A stretch of DNA of 64,000 bases from Clostridiales bacterium. GTDB taxonomy: Bacteria; Bacillota; Clostridia; Christensenellales; CAG-138. A program made the position numbers and the translations under genes. Of this stretch, positions 1 to 8,690 are shown piece after piece. The stretch covers positions 4,009 through 68,008 of the forward strand of contig SFNQ01000022.1 of the NCBI GenBank assembly GCA_004554165.1, given 5' to 3'. How positions within the stretch are numbered: position 1 is the first letter of the stretch; each line of letters opens with the position of its first letter. The notes below the pieces were generated by a model that saw nothing but the letters and a program-made list of their open reading frames with translations, had not been told where the DNA came from and searched no databases.

Positions 1-50
1 AGAGCCTGCGGGAGCTTTTCACCGTGGCTGCGCGCCGCCGTCCTGCTCGC

Positions 51-485
51 TCAGTGAATCTCCAGCCGCCGCGGCTCGGGCTTCGTCTCCTCCTGCTTGG
101 GCAGTTCCAGCTTCAGCACGCCGTCGGTATAACTGGCGGTGATATCCTCGGCGCGAATACCGGTGAGGTCAAAGCTGCGGCTGTAGGCGCCATAGGAGCG
201 CTCCCGGTAGACGTAATTGCCCTTATCGTCCTTCTCGTCGTTCTCATTTTTGCGCTCCGCGCTGATGGTCAGCCGGTCGCCGTGGATATCGATCTTGATG
301 TCCTCCTTCTTAAAGCCCGGCAAATCCGCCTCCAGTTCAAAGGCCTTGCCCGCGTCCCGGATATCGGTCTTGAAGGTGGGCATTTCCCCGGAGCCGAAAA
401 AGGCCTTCTCAAAGTTCTCCAGTTCCCGGAAGGGGTCGTAGTACGCAACGTTGTTTCTGCGGGTATATGGCGTAAGTCCAAACAT
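51..485 (-). CDS. Small heat shock protein, Hsp20 family
   Basis: ATP-independent holdase chaperone that binds unfolding proteins in the cytoplasm. The 144-residue product opens MFGLTPYTRR, has an alpha-crystallin domain over about residues 40-133 ending in the family motif GVLKLELP, and a short tail RRLEIH resembling the I-X-I oligomerisation motif. I start at the ATG at 485, which lies 9 nt from GGAGG. An in-frame ATG at 491 is only 3 nt from it. A CIRCE element lies about 90 bp upstream, so HrcA repression and heat induction are expected. The gene appears monocistronic. Confidence 0.93.
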   Translation of the reverse strand: MFGLTPYTRRNNVAYYDPFRELENFEKAFFGSGEMPTFKTDIRDAGKAFELEADLPGFKKEDIKIDIHGDRLTISAERKNENDEKDDKGNYVYRERSYGAYSRSFDLTGIRAEDITASYTDGVLKLELPKQEETKPEPRRLEIH

Positions 486-576
486 CTTCATGAACCTCCC
501 TGCTTTCTTTTGATGGCTATAGCATACCCCAAAATTGTTGCGCAAAAAGCAAGGAATTGTAATCCAAATGTGAAAA

Positions 577-603
577 TTAGCACTCACCACGATAGAGTGC
601 TAA
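577..603. promoter_or_regulatory. CIRCE operator (HrcA binding site)
   Basis: Perfect inverted repeat TTAGCACTC-N9-GAGTGCTAA, the canonical CIRCE sequence. It lies upstream of the leftward hsp20 gene, and the rightward DUF3592 gene begins about 190 bp away. CIRCE normally controls groE and dnaK, so its use for hsp20 extends the local HrcA regulon. I could not assign a convincing -35/-10 pair relative to it. Confidence 0.95.
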
Positions 604-791
604 CAATCCATCCTTTTGCTCCTGCTTCCGGGCCTTTCCCGCCTGTCAAAGCAAGGAAATTCTTCGGTTTTCCGCCGCTTGTTTGTCGATTCGGTTCTGT
701 TTTGCCTGCCGCCCGACTATATTGATGGTGCAATCGTTGCGCCCGCACCAGCGCCCGGGTGCGCCGCGCCGTCTCGGGGGGGCTGAAGCCC

Positions 792-1211
792 ATGAATCAT
801 AAGCTCATCGGCCTGATCCTGCTTCTTGCCGGACTGGTTCTTCTGATCGCCGCGCTCTCGGAGTGGCTCGGCCGCCTTTCCTCCGCGCGGACGCAAGCGG
901 TCTGCACGGGCCGTGTGGTCGGCATCCGCCGCTGCCGCATGGAAAGGGCGGACGGCGGAACGCAAACCGTACACGACGCCACCGTGTCCTATACCGTGGA
1001 GGGCGTTTCCTATCTTTCCGTCATACGCATCCTGCCGGGCGAAGTCATTCATTTACCCGGCTCGGAAATCCGTCTGTCCTATGAGCCTCCGCATCCGGAG
1101 CGCGTAACCCCCGCTTTCGCCGCGCCGCAGGGCCAGCGCGCCACGCGCCCGCTCTTTATCGCCTGCTCTGCCCTGCTGACGGCAGGCCTTGCGCTGTTCT
1201 TTGCGCTGTAG
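792..1211 (+). CDS. Small DUF3592-like membrane protein
   Basis: 139-residue protein of unknown function. It has an N-terminal membrane segment (about residues 5-22), a central soluble region of about 85 residues rich in beta strands, and a second membrane segment at the C-terminus (about 118-138). This two-helix layout with a central domain resembles DUF3592 proteins. An in-frame ATG lies at 759, but 792 follows a G-rich stretch with suitable spacing and begins the hydrophobic segment directly. It is convergent with the lacI-type gene, and a hairpin separates the two. Confidence 0.6.
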   Translation: MNHKLIGLILLLAGLVLLIAALSEWLGRLSSARTQAVCTGRVVGIRRCRMERADGGTQTVHDATVSYTVEGVSYLSVIRILPGEVIHLPGSEIRLSYEPPHPERVTPAFAAPQGQRATRPLFIACSALLTAGLALFFAL

Positions 1212-1241
1212 GGACGTCCCGGCCATCGGGCAACGTCCCTA
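1209..1241. terminator. Hairpin between convergent genes
   Basis: TAGGGACGT and ACGTCCCTA form a perfect 9-bp stem enclosing an inner CCCG/CGGG stem. It overlaps both stop-codon regions of the convergent DUF3592-like and LacI-type genes. There is no clear T run, so this is a hairpin terminator without a classic U tract or a transcript-end stabiliser. Confidence 0.5.
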
Positions 1242-2270
1242 GGCCTGTGGCGTGGGCCGCGCGCCGCAGGTGCGGCGGATGCAGAGCTGCGGCTGGAGCA
1301 CAATCTCCTGCGGCTGGAGCGCCGGGGAATCCGGGGCTTCGATCAGGTCCAGCAGCATCCGCGCCGCCACCGCGCCCAGCTGTTGGATGGGCTGCGAAAC
1401 GGTGGTCAGCGGCGGCTCGGAAAGATTCGCCACGGCGGAATCCGTAAAGCCGGCGATGGACAGCCGCTCCGGCACCTGTATCCCGAGATCACGCGCAGCG
1501 CGCAGTACGCCGAAGGCCATCTCATTGCTGGCGCAAAAGAACGCATCCGGCGCGTCGTCGCCCCGGAGCAGCTCCCGGGCCTTCTGATAGCCGCCATCCA
1601 CGGTGTTGGGCGTATGTACGATCCACGCTTCGTCAAAGCGCAGACCGTTTTCAAAATAGGCCCGCTTCCAGCCGCCGCAAAAGCTGGCCACAAACTGGAA
1701 CGACGCCCGCTCCACCAGCAGCGCAATTTTTCTGTGGCCCAGGGAGAGCAGGTACTCCGTCATGCGGAAGGAACCCACGGAGAAGTCGGTGTAGCAGCGG
1801 TGGCAGCGGGCGGGCGCGCCCTCGTATTTTCTTGCCAGCACAAGGGGAATTTGTCTGCGTTCAAAGGCCTCAAGCTCCTGCGGATAGAAATCTCTGAGGG
1901 CGAACACAACGCCCCCAAAGCCCTGCCCCGCGAGCTGCTCAAGCTGGGCGGCCCTGCGCTCCGGGTCGGAGAATACGGGGCAATGTAACATGGTATATCC
2001 GCGGGGCGCAAGCACAGCCTCAAAGCCCTCCGGAATGCGCTCATAAAAGCTGTAATCTGCCTCATTGAGCAGAAAGAGCAGCGCATGCGCACGCCTGCCC
2101 CTCGGCGCAGATCGTTTGTGGCCTGGCGCGTAGTTCTGCTGCTGCATCACGCGCTGCACCAGTTCACGGGTCTGCTGCTGCACCAGCTCCGGCGTATTGA
2201 TCACCCGGGATACCGTTGCAATGGACACCCCGGAAAGCCGCGCAATTTCCCTGATATTGATGGGGATCAC
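1239..2270 (-). CDS. LacI family transcriptional regulator
   Basis: DNA-binding repressor, 343 residues, the usual LacI length. The N-terminus INIREIARLSGVSIATVSRVIN is the LacI helix-turn-helix plus hinge, followed by a periplasmic-binding-protein-like effector domain to the C-terminus. The open frame runs further upstream, but the HTH places the start at the GTG at 2270. A promoter (TTACAT-N17-TATACT, minus strand) lies just before it. The gene is divergent from the amidase/permease operon, so it very probably regulates that operon and itself. The effector is unknown. Confidence 0.88.
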   Translation of the reverse strand: MIPINIREIARLSGVSIATVSRVINTPELVQQQTRELVQRVMQQQNYAPGHKRSAPRGRRAHALLFLLNEADYSFYERIPEGFEAVLAPRGYTMLHCPVFSDPERRAAQLEQLAGQGFGGVVFALRDFYPQELEAFERRQIPLVLARKYEGAPARCHRCYTDFSVGSFRMTEYLLSLGHRKIALLVERASFQFVASFCGGWKRAYFENGLRFDEAWIVHTPNTVDGGYQKARELLRGDDAPDAFFCASNEMAFGVLRAARDLGIQVPERLSIAGFTDSAVANLSEPPLTTVSQPIQQLGAVAARMLLDLIEAPDSPALQPQEIVLQPQLCIRRTCGARPTPQA

Positions 2271-2292
2271 CTCGATGACTCTACAAAGCTTC

Positions 2293-2500
2293 CTATAGTA
2301 TAACACAGGTTTTCCAGAAATGTAACAACAGATTTTCTGTTTCAGTCCTCTGCGAAGCCCGCCGTTTTGAATGAAACAATTTTCGCATATTGTTACACCA
2401 AATTTTGTCAAAAGTGTGAAATTTCTGCTTGACATCCGCGCAATTTAACGTTACATTATAGATATTGATTGAGTTACATTGCTTTGTTACAGAAACAACT
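2293..2500. promoter_or_regulatory. Divergent promoter region with repeated GTTACA operators
   Basis: The intergenic region between lacI-type and amidase genes. The rightward promoter is TTGACA (2429-2434), 17 nt, TACATT (2452-2457). The leftward one has TATACT near 2298-2303. GTTACA or its complement TGTAAC recurs near 2321, 2391, 2450, 2474 and 2487. A 15-bp inverted repeat AACAGA-TTT-TCTGTT lies at 2327-2341. These are candidate LacI-type operator elements flanking and overlapping the promoters. Which one is bound cannot be decided from sequence alone. Confidence 0.55.
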
Positions 2501-2524
2501 TATCTTGATACGGAGGGATATACC

Positions 2525-3457
2525 ATGATTATCGGCAGCAGCCACGGCGTTGGCGGCGGCAAGACCGAAACCGAGGTCCTGAGCGTTGTCTGCGCACAGC
2601 TGGAACCCATCCATGCGGCGAACATGGAAGAGGTCAACAGGAACATCGACAAGATCATCGAGTACATGGAAATCGGCGCCCGCGGGTTCCCCGGCTACGA
2701 CCTGTTCGTTTCCCCGGAATTCGCCGTACAGGGCATGCATCCCATCCAGCGGCGTAACGTCATCCTGACGCTGGATTCGCCCGAGGTGCAGCGTCTGCGC
2801 GACGCCTGCGCCCGCTTGCAGGTCTGGGGTATTTTCAGCGTGATTCTGGCGCTGGAGGGCCACAGGGAGCCCGGCAACTGCGCCATCATGATCAACGACC
2901 GGGGCGAGGTGGTCCACCAATACTGCAAGATGAACCCCTGGATTCCCACCGAGCGACACTATCCCGGCTGGGAATGTCCCGTCACGCCGGGCCCGAAAGG
3001 CTCGCGCATTGCCACCATCGTCTGCGCGGACGGAGACTATCCGGAGATATGGCGCGAAGCCGCCTACAACGGGGCCAACGTCATCGTGCGCATTACGCAC
3101 TACATGAACCCCTGGGAGGAGGCCTGGAAGCTCACCAACCGCTGCGCGGCCTATTGCAATCAGGTCTACGTCGTCGGCTGCAACTGCTACGGCGTGGAGC
3201 ATGCCTGCGCGGCCTTCGGCAACAGCATGATCGTCAATCCCGACGGCAATGTGATCACGGAAGCGCCCATGATGGTCCCCTACATGCTCAAGGCCGACCT
3301 GTATCCCGGCCTTGTGGATAAGCTCCGGGAGAGCAGCGCAATCAACAGTTTCCTCTATTCCTTCCGGCATCGCGGCGCCTCGTGCTGCGATCTTGGCGGC
3401 CGCGGCCAGACGAAAAACCAGTACAGGGCCTATGATTTCGGGGGTGAAGAACAATGA
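2525..3457 (+). CDS. Aliphatic amidase/formamidase-like nitrilase-family hydrolase
   Basis: Carbon-nitrogen hydrolase predicted to release ammonia from a small amide, 310 residues. The catalytic triad is visible: Glu65 (SPEFAVQG), Lys135 (YCKMNPW) and Cys167 (IVCADGDYPE). The spacing matches AmiE/AmiF enzymes (Glu59, Lys134, Cys166 in Pseudomonas AmiE). The start at 2525 follows GGAGGG with good spacing. An upstream in-frame ATG at 2465 lacks one. It is the first gene of an operon with a DUF2795-like protein (4-nt overlap) and a nucleobase-type permease, divergent from a LacI regulator. The true substrate is unknown. Confidence 0.85.
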   Translation: MIIGSSHGVGGGKTETEVLSVVCAQLEPIHAANMEEVNRNIDKIIEYMEIGARGFPGYDLFVSPEFAVQGMHPIQRRNVILTLDSPEVQRLRDACARLQVWGIFSVILALEGHREPGNCAIMINDRGEVVHQYCKMNPWIPTERHYPGWECPVTPGPKGSRIATIVCADGDYPEIWREAAYNGANVIVRITHYMNPWEEAWKLTNRCAAYCNQVYVVGCNCYGVEHACAAFGNSMIVNPDGNVITEAPMMVPYMLKADLYPGLVDKLRESSAINSFLYSFRHRGASCCDLGGRGQTKNQYRAYDFGGEEQ

Positions 3458-3681
3458 TTATGCAGAACATGCCCTACATGCTGACGCTTCACTACATCGT
3501 GCTCGCCATGCGGGATATCCGCTTCCCCATCACCAAGGCGGAGCTGATCCGGCGGGTCGGGGACAGGCAGATCCGCACAAGCCCCAACGGCTATACGCCT
3601 TTTTCGGAGATTCTGGAAAAAATGCCCCTGGACGAATTCTCCTGCGCGGCGGAGTTCTATTGCAACCACAGCGCGAGCTGA
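3454..3681 (+). CDS. Small DUF2795-like protein
   Basis: 75-residue cytoplasmic protein without membrane segments or metal motifs. The pattern FPITKAELIRRVGDRQI followed by SEILEKMPLDEFSCAAEFY resembles DUF2795 proteins, which have no established role. The ATG overlaps the amidase stop codon (ATGA), so the two are translationally coupled. It sits between an amidase and a permease, which suggests an accessory or regulatory subunit. That is inference from position only. Confidence 0.6.
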   Translation: MIMQNMPYMLTLHYIVLAMRDIRFPITKAELIRRVGDRQIRTSPNGYTPFSEILEKMPLDEFSCAAEFYCNHSAS

Positions 3682-3712
3682 TACACGCATAAACAAAAGA
3701 GAGGAGATATTC

Positions 3713-4987
3713 ATGGAGAAAGTCAACAAAAAGGCAAGCCAGCCAATGGCGCTGGAAAACGGAGACCTGTCGGAAAACTTTTCTACCGTTCAGAAGGTAT
3801 TCCTCGGTCTGCAAAACACGCTTGGCATGTGCGGCGTCATTCTGGTGCCTATCCTTTGCGGGCTGGACGTATCCGTTACGCTGTTCTGCGCGGGCATTGG
3901 AACGCTCATCTATCAGTTCATCGACAAGCGTATGGTACCCGCCTTCCTTGGCGGTTCCTTCGCCATCATCGCGCCGGTTTCCGCGGTTATTGCGGAGCTG
4001 GGCCTTCCCTATGCGCAAATCGGCATTGTGTCCATGGCCGTGTTCTACTTCCTGTTCGCGCTGCTGCTCAAGCTGGTGGGCAAGGAAAGGATCCATCATA
4101 TTTTCCCGCCGATCATCGTCGGCCCCATCATCATGGTTCTGGGCCTGTCGCTGGCCGGCATCGGCGTCAGCGAGGCAACGCAGAGCTGGCCCGTTGCCAT
4201 CATTACCTTCCTCATCGCCGTTGGCATCAACTGCTTTGCCAAGGGTCTGACCAAGGTTCTGACCATCGTAATCGCGCTTGTGGGCGGTTATCTGGTTGCC
4301 ATCCCCTTCGGCCTTGTGGATTTCACGCCTGTGCTGGAGGCGCGCTGGTTTGGCCTGCCGAACTTCACGCTGCCCTCCTTCGCCGTCGGTACGGACTGGT
4401 GGAAGGCCATCCTGCTCATCATGCCCGCTGCCATCGTTCCCTGCCTTGAGCACATCGGAGACGTTATGGCTGTTGGCACCACGGTGGGCAAGGACTTCAC
4501 AAAGGAGCCCGGCCTTGCCCGCTCCGTCTTTGCCTGCGGCGTGTCCACCACCATTTCCGGCTTCCTCGGCGGCCCCTCGCTGACGATTCACAGCGAAAAC
4601 ACCGGCGTTCTGGCCGTCACCCGCCTGTACTCGCCCTTCATCGTCGCCTGCGGCGCGGCATGGATGGCCCTGCTCGCCTTCTGCCCGAAGTTCTCCGCGC
4701 TCTGCGGCACCATTCCGCAGGCCGTGCTCGGCGGCGTCGGTATTCTGCTCTACGGCATGGTCACCTCCGTAGGCATCCGCACACTTGTGGAGAACAGGGT
4801 GGACTTCTCCAAGTCCCGCAACCTTGCCATCGCAAGCGCAATCCTGATTCTGGGCATCGGCGGCGCAACGCTGACCTTTGGCAGCTTCTCGCTGAGCAGC
4901 ATGGCCTTTGCGGCGATCTCCGGCATCATCCTGCACTTTGTCCTTCCGGGCCGCAAGAACGCGGCTGCTGAGAAGGTCGAAGCGTAA
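3713..4987 (+). CDS. NCS2 family nucleobase permease, uracil (UraA) type
   Basis: Polytopic inner-membrane symporter of 424 residues with about 12-14 hydrophobic segments. UraA-type signatures include the EHIGD segment and GGPSLTIHSENTGVLAVTRLYSP in the substrate-binding half, plus GIRTLVENRVDFSKSRNL near the C-terminus. The start follows GGAGATATTC. It is the third gene of the LacI-controlled operon, so it probably imports the compound (or its precursor) processed by the amidase. Uracil is the family default. Xanthine or another cyclic amide cannot be excluded. Confidence 0.85.
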   Translation: MEKVNKKASQPMALENGDLSENFSTVQKVFLGLQNTLGMCGVILVPILCGLDVSVTLFCAGIGTLIYQFIDKRMVPAFLGGSFAIIAPVSAVIAELGLPYAQIGIVSMAVFYFLFALLLKLVGKERIHHIFPPIIVGPIIMVLGLSLAGIGVSEATQSWPVAIITFLIAVGINCFAKGLTKVLTIVIALVGGYLVAIPFGLVDFTPVLEARWFGLPNFTLPSFAVGTDWWKAILLIMPAAIVPCLEHIGDVMAVGTTVGKDFTKEPGLARSVFACGVSTTISGFLGGPSLTIHSENTGVLAVTRLYSPFIVACGAAWMALLAFCPKFSALCGTIPQAVLGGVGILLYGMVTSVGIRTLVENRVDFSKSRNLAIASAILILGIGGATLTFGSFSLSSMAFAAISGIILHFVLPGRKNAAAEKVEA

Positions 4988-5018
4988 TCAACTACCTCCC
5001 CCATCCCCCCTGGCAGGA

Positions 5019-5048
5019 GCAGCCCCGCGCCATTTGGCGCGGGGCTGC
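5019..5048 (+). terminator. Rho-independent terminator of the permease operon
   Basis: Perfect 13-bp stem GCAGCCCCGCGCC / GGCGCGGGGCTGC with loop ATTT, followed by the T-rich CTGTTTCCCTT. It lies between the permease and the convergent tcdA gene. Confidence 0.8.
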
Positions 5049-5071
5049 CTGTTTCCCTTGTCGGGGCTGCT

Positions 5072-5803
5072 CTATGCTTGTCCGCGTCCCTGTGCCAGCG
5101 CCCGCACAACCTCGCCCGCCAGAATGAGCCCTGCAACGGCGGGGACAAAGGCCGTACTGCCGGGAACCGGGCGGCGCGGCGCGTCCCCGTCGCCGGGCGT
5201 ATTCCCCCGCCGGGGCGTCAGGGCGGGCTCCCGGGAATACACCACCCGGAGGTGGGTAACACCCCGCTTGCCAAGTTCGCGGCGCATGACCCGCGCCAGC
5301 GGGCAGACGGAGGTTTCATAGAGATCCGCAACCTCGAAGGCCGAGGCGTCCAGCTTGTTGCCCGCACCCATGCTGCTGATGACGGGTACGCCCGCAGCCT
5401 GCGCCTGCAGGACGAGCTGTATCTTGCTGCTGACGGTATCGATGGCATCCACCACATAGTCATACTGCGAAAAATCGAACTCCTCCGCCGTTTCCGGGGT
5501 ATAAAAGGTGCGGTATACGCGCACGATGGCCCCGGGATGGATGCTGAGGATGCGCGCCTTTGCCGCATCCACCTTGTACTGCCCCAGCGTCTCGTGCGTG
5601 GCGATGATCTGCCGGTTGAGGTTTGAGAGGCATACGCGGTCGCTGTCAATCAGGTCCAGCGCGCCGACGCCGCTGCGCGCAAGCGCCTCCACAGCATGGC
5701 CGCCCACGCCGCCCACGCCGAACACGGCCACGCGCGCCCGCGCCAGCCGCTCCATCCCCTCCTGTCCCAGCAGCAGCTCCGTCCGTTCAAACTGGTGTTC
5801 CAT
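5072..5803 (-). CDS. tcdA: tRNA threonylcarbamoyladenosine dehydratase (TcdA/CsdL family)
   Basis: E1-like (ThiF/MoeB superfamily) enzyme that cyclises t6A37 of ANN-decoding tRNAs to ct6A using ATP. The 243-residue product has the nucleotide-binding motif GVGGVGG (about residues 29-35), Asp53 of the IDSD motif and the ATP/adenylation motif NLNRQ (61-65), then YDYVVDAIDTVSSK typical of TcdA/YgdL. The start is the ATG at 5803 after AGGAGAGG. Upstream in-frame codons have no RBS. It lacks the C-terminal sulfur-handling motifs of ThiF proper, which supports TcdA. It stands alone. Confidence 0.85.
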   Translation of the reverse strand: MEHQFERTELLLGQEGMERLARARVAVFGVGGVGGHAVEALARSGVGALDLIDSDRVCLSNLNRQIIATHETLGQYKVDAAKARILSIHPGAIVRVYRTFYTPETAEEFDFSQYDYVVDAIDTVSSKIQLVLQAQAAGVPVISSMGAGNKLDASAFEVADLYETSVCPLARVMRRELGKRGVTHLRVVYSREPALTPRRGNTPGDGDAPRRPVPGSTAFVPAVAGLILAGEVVRALAQGRGQA

Positions 5804-6121
5804 GGGCGTCCTCTCCTTTTCCGCAATGCGCAGCGCTTCCCGCGCGCAGCCGGCGCTTGGCCGCCCACGCTGCGTCCTGCCGCACCAGTATACCACTCTC
5901 CCGGCCCTCCTGCCAAGGCGCTCCGCCCTGCCGCCTCCCGGAGCGCCCTGTGTCCGCCGCAGCGCACGTCCGTACAGCGGCGCCCCCGCCGGGCGCATCC
6001 CCCAGACAGCGGATTGCGCGCGCCGCGCAATCCCGGCAGGGGAGCCCGCGCCGCCTTGTTTCGGAGCAGGCAGGGTCTGACCGCCTCACAAGCCCTTTCC
6101 TGCCTCCTTTGCCGCCGCTTC

Positions 6122-6210
6122 CCGGTCGGTAAACCCTGCAACGCACGATACCCTCCGGGTTTTTCTCCGTCCTGACGCACTTGTCGTCAGAGCCGGATGG
6201 AACATCAGGG
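6122..6210. repeat. Dispersed hairpin repeat, family 1, copy A
   Basis: About 90 bp that closely match 16289-16377, with 34 consecutive identical bases (6172-6205 equals 16338-16371). The core folds as CTGACG-CACTTGT-CGTCAG flanked by complementary CCG/CGG bases. It lies downstream of the 3' end of a leftward gene, as copy B does. I do not recognise the family. Confidence 0.8.
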
Positions 6211-6237
6211 GCGGACGCATCTGCGTCCGCCCCTGAT
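6204..6237. terminator. Perfect 16-bp inverted repeat
   Basis: ATCAGGGGCGGACGCA and TGCGTCCGCCCCTGAT are separated by 2 nt. It lies just past the stop of the leftward dehydrogenase gene and probably ends its transcript, although no T run follows. Confidence 0.55.
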
Positions 6238-6259
6238 CCGCTACCGTTCGGTTCCGCCC

Positions 6260-7345
6260 CTACCTGCTCTTGACATAGCAGTGGATGGGCTTGACCATGT
6301 ACTGGTTGTCCGGGAAATGATTGGTGGTTACATAGCCGGGCGCCGCGTCGATGAGCTGCGGAATCCGGTTGACAATGGTGCCGCAGGTCAGCTCCACCGT
6401 GGCGGGACGGTTCACGATCACGGTGGTATCCGGCTCGCCATAGATGGTCCACTCGTTCTTGTCGAACTCGTCGGGCGCATATACCTTACCGATGCACTCG
6501 GTTTCGAGGGTAATGCCCTCCGCCGTCTCGGTGGTGACGATGGCAGACATGCCCGTGGCGTCGCCCGCCCTGATGGTCATGCCCAGGGTGTCGGAGTGCA
6601 AATCCTCGGAATGGGTGTGCGGCACGCACTTTTGCACCTGGGAGACGATGGTCAGGCCCAGCTTTTCGCAGAGCCAGCCGTTCTGGTTCCACATGTAGGA
6701 GGGGACGTATTCGCCGCTCTCCACAATCTTCCGTATCTCGTCGGAGGACAGGCTGTTGCAGGTGCCGATCTTCTCCTCGAACTCCGCCAGGGTCATGCCT
6801 GCGCCGTGGCCCTCGGCCAGCGCAATGCCGTAGTCCTCCACGTTATAGCTGCTGGAGCCCTTGATTTTTTTGATGCTGGCCATGGAGCCCGCAAGGTTTG
6901 TCACCATGGTGCCCCAGTACAGATCGGGATAGCCGCTGCCGCAGAGCGTGCAGCCGCCCGCCTTGGCCAGCCTGTCCAGCTTTTCGGTCAGCGCCGGAGA
7001 AGAGTTCCAGGGATACAGCGCCTCCTCGCAGGTGGCGATGGCGTTGACGCCGTTTGCCGCGCAGACGGTATAGGCCTCCTCAAGCTCCGCCACAGTGCTG
7101 CGCGTTGCGATAATGCACACATCCGGCCTGGTCGCCTTGAGCACCGCGTCCGCCTCGGCCGCAGGGCGGATCGTTACGCCGACCTTCCCGCCGCAGCGGA
7201 TGATCTCGGAAACGTCCTTGCCGATTACGGCGGGGTTCACGTCGAAGGCAGCCACCAGCTCTCCGCCCTTTTCCATGACATAGCGCATCAGATACGCGCT
7301 CATCTTTCCGCAGCCATACTGCGCAATCCTGACCTTGCGATCCAT
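6260..7345 (-). CDS. 2,4-diaminopentanoate dehydrogenase-like NAD(P)-dependent oxidoreductase
   Basis: 361 residues with an N-terminal Rossmann fold (VRIAQYGCGKM, dinucleotide motif near residues 11-14; AAFDVNPAVIGKD). The layout recalls dihydrodipicolinate reductase and especially the amine dehydrogenase of clostridial ornithine fermentation (Ord). No other ornithine-fermentation genes are visible nearby, so the substrate is uncertain and a related amine or amino acid is possible. Start: ATG at 7345 lies 9 nt from GGAGG. ATG at 7351 is 3 nt from it. It is transcribed alone, and a frameshifted MerR regulator gene lies upstream on the same strand. Confidence 0.65.
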   Translation of the reverse strand: MDRKVRIAQYGCGKMSAYLMRYVMEKGGELVAAFDVNPAVIGKDVSEIIRCGGKVGVTIRPAAEADAVLKATRPDVCIIATRSTVAELEEAYTVCAANGVNAIATCEEALYPWNSSPALTEKLDRLAKAGGCTLCGSGYPDLYWGTMVTNLAGSMASIKKIKGSSSYNVEDYGIALAEGHGAGMTLAEFEEKIGTCNSLSSDEIRKIVESGEYVPSYMWNQNGWLCEKLGLTIVSQVQKCVPHTHSEDLHSDTLGMTIRAGDATGMSAIVTTETAEGITLETECIGKVYAPDEFDKNEWTIYGEPDTTVIVNRPATVELTCGTIVNRIPQLIDAAPGYVTTNHFPDNQYMVKPIHCYVKSR

Positions 7346-7425
7346 ACCCATTGACCTCCATGTTCAAAATAATGTACGGAGCAGTCTCCGCCACTTTCAG
7401 TATAAAGCCTGCCGCAGGAGCAATG

Positions 7426-8296
7426 TCAAGGGCGGTTTTTGGCGGAATTTTCCTGCGCTTCCCCGCCGGTGACGGGCACCTGTATCTTGTAGAACATCCG
7501 CCGCTTATGAAACTCCAGCGCTGGAAAGTTCATCACAACCTCGCAGACATAGTCCCCTGCAATGCGGCAGCCCCGGCGACCGGCCTCGCGGAGCAGCCTT
7601 TTTGCGTTCTCCGCCTCGGCATAAAAATCATCCGAGCAGATGCACAGGTACATCCCCGAGGGCAGCGTTTCCACGCCTGCGGACATCTCCGGCTCGTCCA
7701 CGAACAGAAACACCTCGTTGGAGTACAGCTCGCCCCCTTTCAAAGTACTCCGCCCGCACGATGGTGCCGATGTTGGAAAAATAGGACAGCGGAATGTCAT
7801 TTGCCACAAGGTGCCCCTTGAGCTGCCGCAGCATGTACTCATAGCCTGCGCCATCCTGCTCAAAAAAATTCTCCCGGCAGGCATAGCTGTAGATATGCCG
7901 CGGGCCGATAAACTCGAAAAAGGGCGCGCCATCCTTTGGCAGAGACTCATATTTTTGAAAGTTTTCCAGGTTTCGCGCCACTGCCGCCCGTGCGTGCCGC
8001 AGGTGGAGCATCTCCGCCTCAATGGCGCGCTGCTGGGTGATCAGGAGCGCGCGGATTTCCTCCGGGTTCTCGCCGTCCAGCAGCGCCGCAATCTGCCGCA
8101 GCGTCATCCCCGCAGTCTTGAGCAGCTGGATCATATCCAGCCTGGCGGACTGGCCGATATGATAGTAGCGGTATCCCGTAACGGGATCGGTCATGGCGGG
8201 CGTCAGCAGGCCGTTGCGGTCGTACAGCCGCAGGGTCTGCTCGGAGATGTGGTTCAGCTGCGCCATCTGGCCGATGGTGAGTTTTTGCAGATCCAT
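7426..8296 (-). pseudogene. MerR family regulator with GyrI-like domain, frameshifted
   Basis: The N-terminal frame (start 8296) encodes a MerR helix-turn-helix (MDLQKLTIGQMAQLN, TLRLYDRNGLLTP), a coiled-coil linker and the first part of an effector-binding domain up to EYFERG near 7740. The rest of that domain (LKGGELYSNEVFLFVDEPEM and onward, to 7426) is in another frame. The switch lies in a run of five G on the coding strand (about 7735-7740). Removing one G restores a single protein of about 290 residues. It could be a pseudogene, a sequencing error or a slippage site. The HTH remains intact in the truncated product. Confidence 0.8.
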
Positions 8297-8690
8297 AAAC
8301 CTTGCCCCATGTATAGACTTTTTCCCCTGATAATCCCATGATTCCGATGCATCGGAAAGCCCGTCCCTGCCCGCTTCCTTCCCGGAAAACCCATGTGCTG
8401 CAAGCTGTTTTCCGGGGACCCTTCCTCCAGCGGCCGGGCAGGGGCTGCCGCGCAGACGGGCGCAGGCGCGTTTTTCGGGCGCTCCCTCAAAAAGCATGGG
8501 CAGACGGACGGTTCTCCTCCGCTTTTCTGCGCCTGCCGGTCTGTGGCCAAAGGGCGGGGCTTTGCGCTCCCCCCCTGTGCAGCAGTCACGCCGCAGCCTC
8601 CGGTCCCCGCTCCCCCAGCCGTCCGGCACCGGGAATGGAGCCCGTGCCCCGCAAGGCCCCGGCCCACCGCAGTCCGCAGGGCGTCCGGGC
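8297..8690. other. Intergenic, no gene seen
   Basis: GC-rich stretch between the leftward merR-type gene and the 3' end of the leftward nahK-like gene. The open frames here lack ribosome binding sites and family resemblance. I see only short inverted repeats, e.g. CCGATGCATCGG near 8344. Confidence 0.6.

Larger units (their letters stand above)
5804..6259. other. GC-rich intergenic region with dispersed repeat copy
   Basis: No credible gene on either strand. The stretch holds GC-rich sequence, one copy of a dispersed hairpin repeat (6122-6210) and a perfect 16-bp inverted repeat at 6204-6237, each listed separately. Confidence 0.7.
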
